Origin: Cucumis sativus
Lineage: Eukaryota; Streptophyta; Magnoliopsida; Cucurbitales; Cucurbitaceae
NCBI RefSeq assembly: GCF_000004075.3
Contig: NC_026659.2
Location: forward strand, 31,018,272 to 31,082,271
DNA length: 64,000 bases
Direction: 5' to 3'
The notes below the pieces were generated by a model that saw nothing but the letters and a program-made list of their open reading frames with translations, did no database searches and had not been told where the DNA came from. Positions 13,540 to 27,285 of this stretch are shown here, piece by piece (within the stretch, counting starts at the first letter, position 1; each line of letters opens with the position of its first letter). The position numbers and the translations under genes are program-made.

Positions 13540-13990
13540 AGATCGATCCGATTTAGGATCAACCATAAGAACTAACTAAGAGTGTGGCTATGAAGTAGAC
13601 CTTAGAGGAGAATTGATTAGTGTTAGAGACTATGACAGGTAAGCTCATATCAGGTGCTTGGATATAGAAGTAGCCTCGACCTTCGAGGTGCTTGCAGCCT
13701 AGTGAATATCCTTAGTCGCAATGTGACACTTTGGAATGCTTGGCTCTAAGTGGTCTCATCCTCAGTGTTTAAGGGGATGACCTTTGGTTCATCTAGCTAG
13801 AAGTGATCTCAACTTTAACCTTTGAAGCTAAGGCGAGCACCTTGGGCCAATTTTCTCTTTTCTTTTGTCTCCATTGGTACACTTCTCATGCTTTTGTGTC
13901 CCTCACATGATTATTGTTATTCTGATGTAATTAGCCCTAACTTTCTGCTCTCTTGATCTTGAGCTCGGTAACTCTTTTGGTCCAAAATGA
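13540..13990. other. GC-richer unidentified patch in the gene-free interval
   Basis: This stretch ('...cctcgaccttcgaggtgcttgcagcc...') is clearly less AT-rich than its flanks and has no open frame of useful length. It could be a decayed transposon or an old gene fragment. I do not recognise it. Confidence 0.35.
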
Positions 13991-14079
13991 CTCATAACAT
14001 GCACTTAACTACATTTTGGGAATTAAGCATTTTAATGTTTGTGTCATGTTACGTTTTTCCATTTTTTTATACAACAATT

Positions 14080-14131
14080 GTGAGAATGTAGATTGAACCT
14101 CTTATGTGAGAATGAAGATCGAACCTCTTAT
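14080..14131. repeat. Tandem duplication of 26 bp
   Basis: Unit 'gtgagaatgtagattgaacc' plus 'tcttat' occupies 14080-14105. It is repeated at 14106-14131 with two substitutions. Confidence 0.8.
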
Positions 14132-15329
14132 TTTTAACCTAAAAACTCATGTCGGCCAATTACCATTGAACTAATATTAAGTTTTCTTTATTTCTATTCT
14201 TCAATTTTAATATATAATAAATCTCTAAACTTTCCTATATTCATATATTTAATATGTTTTTAACAAAATGGATGTTAATTATAATTAAACTCATTTACTA
14301 TCAAAGATGAAGCATCACTATATTTAATTTTCAAAACTTGAATAGATACAAAAATTTAATATACACAGTTATTAGACAGAGCTTAATATACAATAATATT
14401 TGTAGACCATATCCAAAAAAGGAAAAATCTTGAGATACTGTCCATTTCAATAATATAATAAATATGGTAATGAAAAACAAAAAATTAAATTTTATAATAC
14501 ATATATATCTTGAAATTCTCCATTAAAATTTAATTAGTAAATAATACACATATGAGCTGTTGTTAATTAAGTGGAAAGTAATTTAATATAAAGTCTTTAT
14601 AGATACATTTTTTAATATTTCTTTAAAAGATCTAAAGATATTGATCAGTGGGGATGTTGCCCCATTGAACCTCACATTTTACTAACTTTTGGTAGGAAAG
14701 TTTTGAAAATGAGAGTGAGATTTTATACATGCAAATGACCCATAGAAAAAGTCCTCCCTTACTTTTTGATATATGTTGAAATTCTAAACTATATATTAAA
14801 ATAAATAATATATTTAACATAAGATTATAAAACAAAATCTTATTCTACACTAAAGTCTCTTTTTAAGTGTGCTTGTAATCGAACCAATTCGAGACAATGG
14901 CGTTGGTAGTAGTGATGATGGTTCAATTATAACTTTAAAATAATATATATCATTCTAAAGAGATTTGGAAATAGTGTTCTGACTTTCTTTTTTAATGTTA
15001 TGACATTTAAGTATATATATATAGAGCGTAGGTATAAAAAATATTAAAACTTTTACTATCGATCGTATTTTCTCTTCATGTATTGTAAGAAAAACTCACA
15101 AGTCAAATACACACATTTTTAGTAGCTTTTCTCTTTTTTTTTTTTCTTTTTTTTTTTTTTTGAGATTTTTTTTATAATATATGGAAACTTCAAACCTCAA
15201 GGTTGAAATAACAATATCATACATGAACGTTTTGTGCTAGTAAAATTGTTTGTTTTTAGAAACTTTTTAGTACTATCGTAGCACATATAACTCTCATACA
15301 TAACTTATGGACATTTTCAAATGCATAGT

Positions 15330-15560
15330 AAAATAAACTAAAATATTTTTTAAAAATATAGCAAAATTTTCATTCTATCAATGGTAACACTGATAAATTT
15401 TTATTACTGTCTATCAATGTTACTGATAGAAACATATCACCATCAAATTCCACCATGATAAACTTCTATCGCTGTCTATCAATGTCACTGATAGAAGCAT
15501 ATCAATGTCACTTATAGAATCTGAAATTTTGGTATATTTTATCAAATTTGCAATTTTTTT
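15330..15560. repeat. Family A MITE-like repeat, copy 3
   Basis: The ends are 'tatagcaaaattttcattc' and 'gaaattttggtatattttatc', which are near-complementary. The centre is internally duplicated, with two ~75-bp units that each carry 'ctgtctatcaatgt(t/c)actgatagaa'. This is one of the clearest copies of the family in the window. Confidence 0.6.
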
Positions 15561-17932
15561 CAATTTCTCTAAATAACATATCAACTTATTAGTATTAACA
15601 ATTTTATAAACCCCACATTATTCTTAAACACGCGTGTTATATCATACCAAACAATGAACTAGGTTTGAAAAACTCTCAATACCGCAACAACAATGAAAAA
15701 ATTTCGGTTCATTTTGGTCGGTTCCTAAGAAAAATTAAAATTTTTCAAACCTAATTCTCATTTTATTATGTTCCAAGACAAAAACATTTTTTTTTTTCGA
15801 ATGGAGTAGGATCTACCGACGTTAATGTCAACGGCGTAAACTCAAATGGATTTTTAGTAGGAGTTGACATATGTGTTTGTCCACGTGTAAATTGGAAGTC
15901 CACCGTGGAAGAAGAAGACAAGTGATGTGTTGTTAAACAAGTCACTATCTATGTAAGTGATAATGATTGGGATTATTGTACACACACTTAAAATAATAAA
16001 TTATTCTAATATATATATATTATATATGCTAAATAATAATAATAATAACAAATAATATAATAAATAAGTTAAAGTAAATAAAATTGGATTAAAATAAAAA
16101 GGCTAAAAACTTGCACGAGGGGATTTTAGTGGCGATTAAATTTGTAGAGTGGAAATAAGTGTTCCCAACTCCAAGTAGGGTTTCCTTTTCTTTCCTTTAT
16201 AAATTAACTAACTCAAAGACTTTTATTATTAAACTCAGATTTGCTATTAATAATAATAAAAAAAAACAACAATTATATAATAATAATAAATAAGAGAAGA
16301 AAATAAAACAAAATATTATATAATAATAACAACTAGATGTTTAGTGCTTTGACTCCTTTTAATTCACATGGGATCTCCCTCTCTTTTTCCTTTTTAATAT
16401 CATCCATTATCTTTTTTTATTTTATTCCATTTATATATATATACACACACAAATTAAAACTATAAATAATACAAAAATGGAGGGTTTTTTTAATAAAAAA
16501 AATTGAAGGGATAAAATTAAGTTTTTTTTTTTTTTTAATTTCGTAGCCAATGACTTACTCTAGCCAAACAAATTTCAAATAGGCTTTTTTAAAAAGTTGG
16601 GAAATTTTGAAAATATGTTAGCCTTGGTTGTTTTATATTATTGAAATTTGTGCTAGCTTATTATGATTAAAATAAGTTTACAAAAGCATATAAATAGTCT
16701 AATTAATCAAACAAATAGTATGGGACCTTGGTTTTAAGAAATTATGGTATATATATATATGAAAGTTCCCATTGATAACACATATAGACTAAAAGCATAA
16801 ACCATGGTTTTATTAAGAAAATAATGTTGAGAAGATATAATGGTATGTACAATACATGTTAGCAACTTAAAACGTTTTTATTTCAAATCTCATCACTTCT
16901 AATATACCAAAAAAGAGTAATTACAATGGAAGCACTTTTAGAACAAATAATTAAATGTATATATATAGTAAATATTTAACAAATTAAAAATACTAACAAA
17001 ATTTATGAACAATAATCTATCATTAGCAGATTTCTTTCTCCTATACTTACTTTCATCCTTCTCAATGGACACATTAATTAAACAAGCATATTGGAATAAC
17101 ACTCCTAATATAAAATAAATAAATAATAAAATAAAATTGAAAGGGTAAATGAATTAAAATTAGAAGAATATGATAAAAATGAACAATAATGATAGCAAAA
17201 TCATGATCATAATTAAGTAAAATTAAAGATGTTAAATAAATAAATAAATAATATGCGCCACCATATACCAACCCTCTCCCCACCACCTTTTTCCCCTCCA
17301 CCACTTCCCTTTGTTGTTATTATTATTATTATTAACTAATAATATTAATTTTCTTTCACATAATTAAATAATTAAACATATAATGAAGACAACTAAATAG
17401 ATATTATAATTTATTATAAGTGCTTTAGCTTCACGCCTAGATAATATATTTTCCTTTTTAATTCCACAAATAAAAGATTTTAATATCTCACCGTTCAGTG
17501 TTCTTTAAGTGCCTGTAACAATCATTACAAACTTTTATAAATTAAAATTCATAATATATAATCACAAGTACTCCCATATCTCAATTCAATATTATTCTTA
17601 TTATTTTTATATCTATAAAATAATTTGAGATTCTCTAAATAATCATTACATTGAAAATAATAAATTACTTGATATATAGGTTTGGTTTAATTTTTTTATA
17701 TATTCAAGTGATACTAATCTAGTTTGTGAATTTAATTATAAAAGATTAGGAATTAGTGTCAAGTATTGTGTGCTTAATTAATGTCTAATCAATAACAACA
17801 TTGTGTGATATATAGTTTGATCATTTAATTAATTAAAGACCTACTTTAATTTTAGGCTTCCAAGTGTTAAACATATATCACATTCATGGAACTAGATCTT
17901 CCTTTTTGCTTATTTATTCAAAATTAGGCTTT

Positions 17933-17936
<4 letters not shown>

Positions 17937-17999
<63 letters not shown>
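17937..17999. repeat. (AT)n microsatellite
   Basis: An uninterrupted AT dinucleotide run of about 63 bp, the longest simple repeat in the window. It is probably highly polymorphic. Confidence 0.97.
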
Positions 18000-18002
<3 letters not shown>

Positions 18003-21000
18003 CTTTTCTAATTATTATACTTTAGACGAGTTTACGCGTAAACAATATCATTTTGATTCTTATTTTTTTCCAGGTTTGGAAGTCATTATAACTTATAATT
18101 TGAATACATCTTAAATTTGGTTGTTAAGATTAGTTTATTGTTTATTTTTAATAAAAAAACTTAATTAGTCTTACTATAAATAAATTTACATATTTTATTC
18201 TTTGCATGAATAATGTTATTATTATTTATCAATTTCGATAGAAAATTAATTTTGAGAGACCAAACTTTTATTAAAATTAGATAATAAAATCTATAGACTA
18301 AAATTAAACTAAATTTATAGAGATAAAAATGACATTTTAGCCTAATTAATAATTATAATTAGCTTGTCAATTTTTTTACTACAACTTTGAGTATCAATTC
18401 ATATTTTATGGTATTAAATGCTATATATTTTTCTCCACACACACCATCTAGGTTTGATGAAGTGCATATCATACCGATAACATAATATATACAATTTTCT
18501 TGCATTTGAGGGCTAAAATAGGATTTTAATCTCTATTTAAAAAAAAAAAATTAATTAAGTGGAAGAAGGCTGGACTTTTTATTTACTCTTTTAATTGTCT
18601 AAATTAGAATACAATTTTACAAAAACTTTATTAACACATGAGTTAAGTATTGGAACAAAACTTCAATTACAAAAAGACTTTTCGTCCGTATAAGTTACCA
18701 ATAATTCGTTAAAATAACTTAATTATGTATGAAAATTGTACTATGAGAGTGGAATGTTAAAATACCAAGTGGAAGTGGAAGGTATACATCTTTAAAAATA
18801 AAAACAATGTATGTACTATAGCCACTTCGATCGAAATCACATATTTACTCAAATCGTATTTTGTAGATTAATGACGTTTTTTTATTGTTTATTTGTTTGG
18901 TTTTAACATTAGTGTGTAATTAACTTTCATTAGGTTTAATATATCATTTTTCTAATAGTGTTGGACCATTATTTTATTTTATATTTACTATTTTTGAAAA
19001 ATGAGATTATATAAACAATACCCATTTACATTTTCTATTTTAAAATCATTTATACAATTTAAAATGGTTTTTTTGAAAAAAATGAGTAAACTTAAGAACT
19101 AATTTTTCAAAAGGAATAAAGGTTGAAGAATATTTAGTATAACTGAATAAATGAAAATATTTACTATCAATTCTTTTATAATTTAAAATTAATTTCATAA
19201 TTAAACTATATAAAATATTAACTCAGATAAAAATGTAAAAATATTCTATTAAACTTAAATTAAAAATAAAAAACTCAAAATTCCTTCCTTCACATATTCT
19301 AAATTATTTTAAAAGTTTTTATTCTTTTTTTCATTTCTAATATTATCATCGTTCTGATTATCTGAATACATCGATGAATATTTAATACCGTATATGTATA
19401 ACCATTACTTTAAAAGTTACTGACAACTTCAGTCAAATTAATTTAAGATAGAAACTAATATATACATGTATATATATAATTAAGAAATAATAATTAACAT
19501 AGCATTAATTAATTTGATATGTAGTTGGCAACCTCTCAACACAATTTTTTTTTTTCTTTTTTGACACTCAACTAAAGTACAACAATAAAATTTTAAAAAT
19601 AAAAAAGTATAAGACCGAAAACAACACACAATTAAAAAAAATGTATTTAGTAAAAAAATGTATACAATAATTATATTAAATAGTTCTTTTCATGTCTTTA
19701 TATATAATAATAATAATAATAACAATTTAATAATTTTTAGAACTAGATTTATGAGAATTTTTAATTAATCTACAAGACAATCAACACCCATTGACAATTC
19801 ATTAAAAAAATAGAAATTAATAAAATGTAATCTTAGACACTTTGACAATAAAAAGCTTGAAGGTTTAATTAATCAATCATGGTTGAAAATAATGGCATGT
19901 GTCTTTTAAATCATTAATGTGATATAAATTAATCAAAAAATTAGTCGATGGTTTTGCTTTGAAACAAAAGTTCACATCATAATCTTTTATTTATGGACTC
20001 ACAAACCTCAAAAGATCTTTTTCATTGCTCACACTTCCTAGTAAAAAATGTATAGTAATATAATACTAATAATTAAAATCTTTATTGTTTAGTTTCCTCC
20101 ACATGTTCTATTTAAATGAATTTAATTTTTATTTTTGGAATAAACTATTATTTTTTATTTTTTATTTTTTATTTTTCGGGTTTTCTTTCTCTTCGACCAC
20201 CAAAGATATTAAAATTTCTGATGATTAATCCACTTACATTAACTAGATCTCCACGTGTCAACAAGAGCTTAGCTAGCTCAAACATTTGAATGTACTAATA
20301 GTCACAATATTTAGGATTCAAATTCTTTCCGTGCAATATTCTTTTTATGTAAAAACATAATTCAAAATATAAAATTTCAAAAAACTTAATTATTTTCTTC
20401 TAGTAAGTAGATTTAGAATTAAAGTAAAGAATGAAAAATATGAAAATAAAGACTTTCATTAAGAAAATTTATGAAAAATGTTGTCTGGTCCATAGCTAGA
20501 GATGATTACTTACCATAATTTGTTTCAATTCGAGACATAAACTAACTCGAGGATAATCTTATCAAAAAAAGAACCCTATATTTTTTTCTATGTGAAAAGT
20601 AAATAATGTCTAAATTAAAGCAAAAGAATAGTATATATTCATAGATTCAATGATGGGACTTTTTGACTAAGAATTTAAGGGTAATATTTGTTTGACCCGT
20701 TTATTACATATTGGTTTGTCACCAACGCCCACAAAAATCCAAAATCTAGCAGCAAACCATTGTAGATTGAACCCATCATGGATATCTATGTATACACACA
20801 CATACGTATGTACCTATGATTTTAGGTATATCTTCTAGCTTCTCTTTTATTATTCTTATTTTGAATTTTTCATCTTCTATGGAGGCTAGCTATGTCATAT
20901 ACACTAATAAAGGAAGGTGCATGGTCGATATAAGTTAGTACGTAACTTTCAATTTTTTCGAGTCTTTCTTGATCATGCTTTCATATCCTTAAGATGTACA

Positions 21001-21904
21001 TCACTCATTTGAACATATATCCTCCTAAACTTGGGGTCATTAACGAGGTCCAAAGCCTTTTCTTTAATGATATCTCAAAGCTTTCCATAAAAAGAAGAAA
21101 TCTCTCGCAATAAAGCAGTAATAATAAGAGATCTCTCATCGCAAACTAATCTCTTGTGTTTGTTATGACTTATATATATATACTAAGAAATATTTTACTA
21201 ATAACTCAGTGTTTACTTGCTTCAATATCATAGGAAATCCAATATTAAAAAGTTAGGGTTAGGGTTTAATTATTATTTCTTTTTTTGGTTAACACATTTT
21301 GGATTTTCCCCATATATATATATGTAAATGAAATGATATACATGCTAAGTATATTGGATGGATACATATATAGTGAGTGCATAAGGCTATTTAGTTGCAT
21401 TATTCATGGCTAATCAATCAAATGAAAAAAAACAAAATTAAGGATAAGATATGGTCCATTATCTTCCCATTTTCCAATTTCCATATATAGTATCTTCCAC
21501 CCCTTTTTTTGGCTTTTACAAGTGAAATTAATTACAATTTCTTCCTTTTTATTTATTTTTTTTTTCTCTTTTGTTCTTTTATAGGGAAATAATTTCAAAA
21601 GTGTAGCCTAGAGCTAGATTAGGAAATGGATAGTTCATTCATTATTTTTTTCAATGAGCTAGCCAATACATTACATTACGTGCTCCATTTTACTTTCCTA
21701 ATCCAAATTAATATACACCGACACATAAACAAGTTCTACTTTGCTGTTTGTATTTTCGATTTTAGTTTAGTTTTGTCTATGATTTCAAGATTTCAAGATT
21801 CCAGTTTGTTTGTATCATTTCAAATTTTTTTTCTATTTTGCGTTTGTATATGTTCAAATATTTATTTTTATTTATAGACTTTGAAAGGCGACTACGAATT
21901 ATTG

Positions 21905-22135
21905 GTAAAAAAAATTATTTTAAATAATAAATTTTTAAAAAATATTTACAAATATAATAAAATATCATAATTTTTTATATATATATCACTAGAGATTAAT
22001 ATTTATATATAGACATAATCGTAGTCTACATTGGTCAAATATAGACATAATCGTAGTCTACTTTGGTCAATTTTCGATAAATTTTGTGATATTTTATTAT
22101 ATTTTGGTTTATTTGATTATATTTAAAAATAGTCC
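21905..22135. repeat. Family A MITE-like repeat, copy 4, with internal 32-bp tandem duplication
   Basis: The outer parts read 'aaatataataaaatatcat' and 'gatattttattatattttgg', which are near-complements. The centre holds two head-to-tail 32-bp units at 22007-22038 and 22039-22070, each with 'gacataatcgtagtctac' and differing at one base. Confidence 0.6.
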
Positions 22136-24639
22136 TAAACTTTTTGTAAGTAAAAACAAAATGTTTTGAAAATATATAGAGTAAATTAAGTTTCTTAAAT
22201 TGATATGAAAAGAGTGAAATATTTAAGAATTTTATGTGAAAAGTCTTCTTCGGGTTCTATATTTAAAAATGTCTTTAAATTTGGAATTTTTTAATAAAGA
22301 ATTTTTAGAGATAATTATGGTTGATGGAAAGAAAAATACATATATTAATATATTTTTTTTCCTATATTATGTAGAAACCCATGAAATGATATTATTAAAA
22401 CTTTGGCCAAAAGTGGATTATATTGTGGGCTTGTTTACTTTTCCAAATCCATTTGTTTCTATTATTGATCTTCATCTTTTTACCTTTCTAATTTAACAAT
22501 TGGTATAGGGAAGTATCATAATGAGATTTAGATATGCTATAGATGGCTAATTCAAAAATCATGTAAATATAAATATGGTAATGAAAAAGTAGAAAACTTA
22601 TCTATTTGGATAGATTTTGATAATGTTTGCCTTTAATAATCAACACAACCTCAACACGTAATGTCATTATCGGAAATAATAAGTTTAAAAAATCAAGTTA
22701 ATCTAATTATTGTATTAATTTACATTATATTATAGTTATTTCAATTTTAAAAGAAGAAATAGTAACGTTGATTAAAAAGTACAAATAAGTTGAATGTGAA
22801 ATTGTAATTATATAAGTTATGACGAACACACACTTAACGTTGGTTTTCTCTCAATGAAAAAAGAACGGACGAGATGAATGAACACTTTTGCTAATGACTT
22901 TTCAAACATGGAATATAATTGGAGACCCAAAAGAAAGAAGATAGCTAAATGGAGAAATAAACAAAAGAGAAGAAAGGCAACATGATTGATTTGATGAATA
23001 GAGTTTCCTTAGACAGAACACACAAACACATACACCACCATTTAGTGAAACACATGTTTTGTTGTGTGTATTGACTATTTGATGAAAAGCACTTTTATGA
23101 TTTCTAATTAAGGTGTAACAAAGAAATGTCATTATTAAAGAAGAAGAAGAAGAGGAAGAGGAAGTTGAAAAGAAAGGGGGATTTCATAATGTGGAGTCCA
23201 AGTGTTGTTCAACTTCAAGTTTTGGGCGCAAACATAAAAATGAAGGGTTGTTTTAGAATTTGTACAAAATATATACATACATACATATATATATAAAGTG
23301 TTGAAGAAATTTAGAGAGACTGAGCTTTCAAAGCACCCCATTAGCTTGTCAATGAAATCAACAAGATTTGGTATATGGAATGGTTGGGTTGGATTGTTGT
23401 TTATTTGGCTCCCATTTTCATAAATACAAAAGGGTAGAGAGAATATATATTAGATATGATTTTTTTTTTTTTGGGGCTAGAGATTAGAAATGTTCAATTA
23501 ATAATAGATTGCTGATGTTGATCAAACATGTATATATATATCTGTGTGTATATACAAATCAAACATGGTTTCCATCAAAAAGGAAAAGAAGAAAAGGGCA
23601 TCTAGAATCCTTTTCACCAATAATGACATCACATCCATTATTTTATACTAATTATGAATATGGAAGCCATATTATTTAAAATCTAAAATAAATAGTAATA
23701 ATCAAGAGACCTCGAGGTCTTTTATCGCATAGATGTGTTACTCTCTTTGGTTTTTAACGTGAGATATATTTTTAGAGATTTTTAACTTTTCATCATGTTT
23801 TGGTCGGTTAAGATGATATCTCTTTAGGTTGTTCACCAATCTTTAACATGTCTCAATTACATTTTATTGAACAGAACACTTGTTTGAGCTTTAAAGACTA
23901 CGTGTATATGAGCTTTAAATATTATTCTCAACATCTCACCAAGGAATCTGATCATGCTATCTAATTTAATATGAGTTATCAGGATTCATTAAAATATGAG
24001 TGGATATCCAGTCCATTAAAATCAAAGTTAAGATACGATCAAGAATGAAAAATCAAGAAACATAATGATCTAATACAGTTTTCATGATTCATTAATTAGT
24101 ATTAATTGACTAATAATTCTTAAATATTAGCTTATAAAAAAAAATTGGGTTAATTGATGATCTAATACGATTTTGAAACGAAGAATCAATTCAACGAGAA
24201 GCTTAAACTAATAAATAAAAATAAATTTAATTATATCTAAAGACTTCTAACTTCTAACCATTATCAAAGATTGAAATAATAATTTTAGAAAGAGAGAAAG
24301 AAAATTGAAAAAAAAAAAAGGAATGTAGCATTTGATAGTGGAAAGGGAGGTGTGATGCGGCAACTATATGTATATCGTCAAATGATATCAATACGTTGCA
24401 CTATCTTTTTAATTCCAATCATTCATCACATTTTTATTTATTCTAACTTTCAAAAAGAAAGTTAGAATAATATACAATAAATATATATATTTATATATTA
24501 TATTTCTTTGGATGCTTCTAGGACTCATGCATACTTCAATACATTTATGTAAATTTTGTCCCAATTAATTATTTTAATTTTGAAATTGCATCCTAATAAT
24601 TTTAAAAGAATTACATCGTGCACGATGATGACAAAATTA

Positions 24640-24790
24640 TTTAGAGAAAAACAGTTCGTAATACTTCTTTTTTACATATTGTGAATATGACAAATATGAC
24701 AAGTAATTAATGATATCATACGGTTATCAAAGTGTTATCAACTTTTAAATTTGTTACTTTATTATCATAATTTTTTTTGTTATAATTATT
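24640..24790. repeat. Family B repeat, copy 2
   Basis: It contains 'gttatcaaagtgttatcaac' followed by 'ttttaaatttgttactttat'. This matches the order of blocks at 8.5 kb and 49.6 kb. Boundaries are approximate. Confidence 0.45.
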
Positions 24791-25913
24791 TTTACGAGTG
24801 TCTCATAATTTAAATTATAAAATCTCATTGGACCTCTTGCCTTACTAGCAAGTAATATCGTACCTCTAGAAAAAGAAACCTACCAAATAATGAGCTTTGT
24901 CAACATGAACTTAGCTCAACTGACACTTGTATTCAAATCTCCACCCAACATTTATTATAATACTTTTTTTAAAAAAAATAAAAATAATGATAATAAATTT
25001 TCTAATTGACGATCTCTAAGTCACCAATAAATTTAAAATTTTTAAGAAAATTAGTCTAATCGAGGAATATAATATTGTACGTTTCACACCCATGTTAATG
25101 GAACCCTAAATTACTTTTTGATTATATTTTGGATTAGTGATATTAAAGACTAAATATGAGTGTAAATACCAAAAATCATTAATGGTGAGAAGTTTGGTGA
25201 AAGCAAAGGTGGAGAAATGTGGGGTTTTGCATGGACCTACCAAACAAATTTCTAACTGTCAAATCAAAACCAAAACCCTATTTTCTCCTTAGTTTCTCTT
25301 TCAATTTCAATATACATATCTGTTCATGATAAGCCAACACGACCCAAACACTACTACCGCACATTCCATTCTATAAGAAAATGACCAAGCACAAAAATCT
25401 TGTTAGGTATGAAATTTTCTAATGTAATCTAGATACAACTATATATAAATTCTCCAACTATAGCTAGAGACGCTTTTGTAACGTTTCTTTCTAATAATAA
25501 ATCGTTCTCTTTTTTTTTTCTTTACTCGAGAATGTAACTAACACACTGTTGGTGAATCACGTAAATCGTACTATCTAAACTTTACAAATTTTCTTTTAAT
25601 AATTAGTCATTTTAATGTATAATTAGAACTAAAAATGTCATAGTAAAGGTGAAAGGTAAACCGTAGTCGTTTGATTGGCATGCACACGATCGAGTATATT
25701 GTGTATTAACAAACTACGAAGTATGAGGTTTGAATCTCTTGCACGTGTCCTATTGTACTTAAATTAAAATCAAATCAAAACACGAGGTTAAGACCGTTTT
25801 TATCTTATATATTATCGTTTGGCAATACATTAACAATGTATTTTTCAATTAATACCTTTTTCTTATTTTGATTTCTAAATGAGTTGACTTAAACAATGTA
25901 GAGTTGACTTTAT

Positions 25914-25914
<1 letters not shown>

Positions 25915-25951
<37 letters not shown>

Positions 25952-25979
25952 CATACATACATATATATATATATATATT
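25915..25979. repeat. Compound (AT)n/(ACAT)n microsatellite
   Basis: A run of AT repeats is interrupted by 'acacatacatacatac' and then resumes as AT. Confidence 0.95.
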
Positions 25980-26172
25980 TGTCTACTTTTATAGGGTTAA
26001 AAATGTAAATTAAAAGTTTATTATCCATGGAAAAGAAAATCTAAAAACCTCAACTTTGTGTATCAAAAGAACTGTGCAAGATTTGAATAGATTTTGGAGT
26101 TGAAAAGAGATCTTTTTCTTTCTTTTTTTTTCTATTTCAACCTTTAGAAAACATATTTGATCATATGAACTT

Positions 26173-26174
<2 letters not shown>

Positions 26175-26209
<35 letters not shown>
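26175..26209. repeat. (AT)n microsatellite
   Basis: A perfect AT run of about 35 bp. It creates a spurious Tyr-Ile repeat in an antisense frame. Confidence 0.95.
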
Positions 26210-26215
<6 letters not shown>

Positions 26216-26481
26216 GGAAATGAAGAAGGAGACAACCAAAGTTTGTCAAAAAGATGTTTTGTATAGCCACAACCACAAAATAACCCAAGTGGGTGAACCA
26301 CTTCATTTCATTCATAAATTTCAGAATTAATGGCTATCTACAATTGGGGAACTTTACATTATTTCATATCACCCAATAATATTTGAATCAAATCTACTCT
26401 CGTATATATTATATCTATAACTTTTTCTTTGAAATGAGATTAATTAATTAAACAATAACATCAAATTTGCACGTGAATAGA

Positions 26482-26483
<2 letters not shown>

Positions 26484-26518
<35 letters not shown>
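26484..26518. repeat. (TA)n microsatellite
   Basis: A perfect TA run of about 35 bp, the third such array within 600 bp. Confidence 0.95.
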
Positions 26519-26522
<4 letters not shown>

Positions 26523-27094
26523 CTAAGGCTCTTCAAATTCTATATAAAAAGTTCAATTTGAGAAGCTTATTATGTAATGAAGTGAAATAAAAATTGAGTA
26601 TGTGTTGTTCATTGCATATAAAATATAGACTTAAATAATTGTATCAAGATGACTAGCTAGCTTGTCAATTTTTGCGGATCACGGATTTATCTAAACCAAG
26701 TACCTCGGGTGTGATTTTCTTTTGTCAAAATGAAGCATTGTCATTGCGTAAATGTTTTGACAATCAACTTCAAAGTTAGAGATATTCAATTTCTTTCACC
26801 TCACATGTTGTAAAAAGAAATAATCGATGTGTTCTTGTTTGAGTGAGAGTGAGATTGTGTGAACACATATTTTAAATTCTATTCAAATCGTTAAAATTGT
26901 TTAATTTTTTCGATATGAATGAGTCTCATTAGGAGAAAGATCCAAACTTAACCATAAACTTACATATATTTGTATTAGAGCTCTTATCTTGAGATGATAT
27001 AGAAAAGAAATATTTAGAAATAGTGTTTTAATTATACTGAAAGTAATTTCACTGTAAATCACTTTTATATTAGCTAATAATTAATTGTATATCA

Positions 27095-27285
27095 ACATTT
27101 TAAAAGAATTCTAAATATAACAAAATATATCGGTGATAGATTCTATCATATAAATCATAGATTCCTATTAATGATAAACTCCGTCTCTGTTGTTAATAAA
27201 CTTCTATAAGAAATATAGTCTATAGTTGATATTTGATAGGCACTTGAATAGGATTCAAATTTGACTATTTACAAATTTTATTTAT
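27095..27285. repeat. Family A MITE-like repeat, copy 5
   Basis: It opens with 'aaatataacaaaatatatcg' and 'gtgatagattctatc', with several 'gataaact' and 'gatag' motifs in the middle, and ends 'tttgactatttacaaatttt'. It is more degenerate than the 15.3-kb copy. Confidence 0.5.

Noticed and set aside
21252..21270. Telomere-like 'gttagggttagggttt'
   Set aside because: Only two to three units, so it is not a telomeric array and not evidence of a chromosome end.
23135..23341. Small minus-strand ORF starting MGCFESS
   Set aside because: The N-terminus resembles an acylation motif, but the remainder comes from TA/CATA repeat sequence and lacks coding character.
26010..26315. 101-codon minus-strand ORF with Tyr-Ile repeats
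   Set aside because: It is generated by the AT microsatellite and has no coding character.
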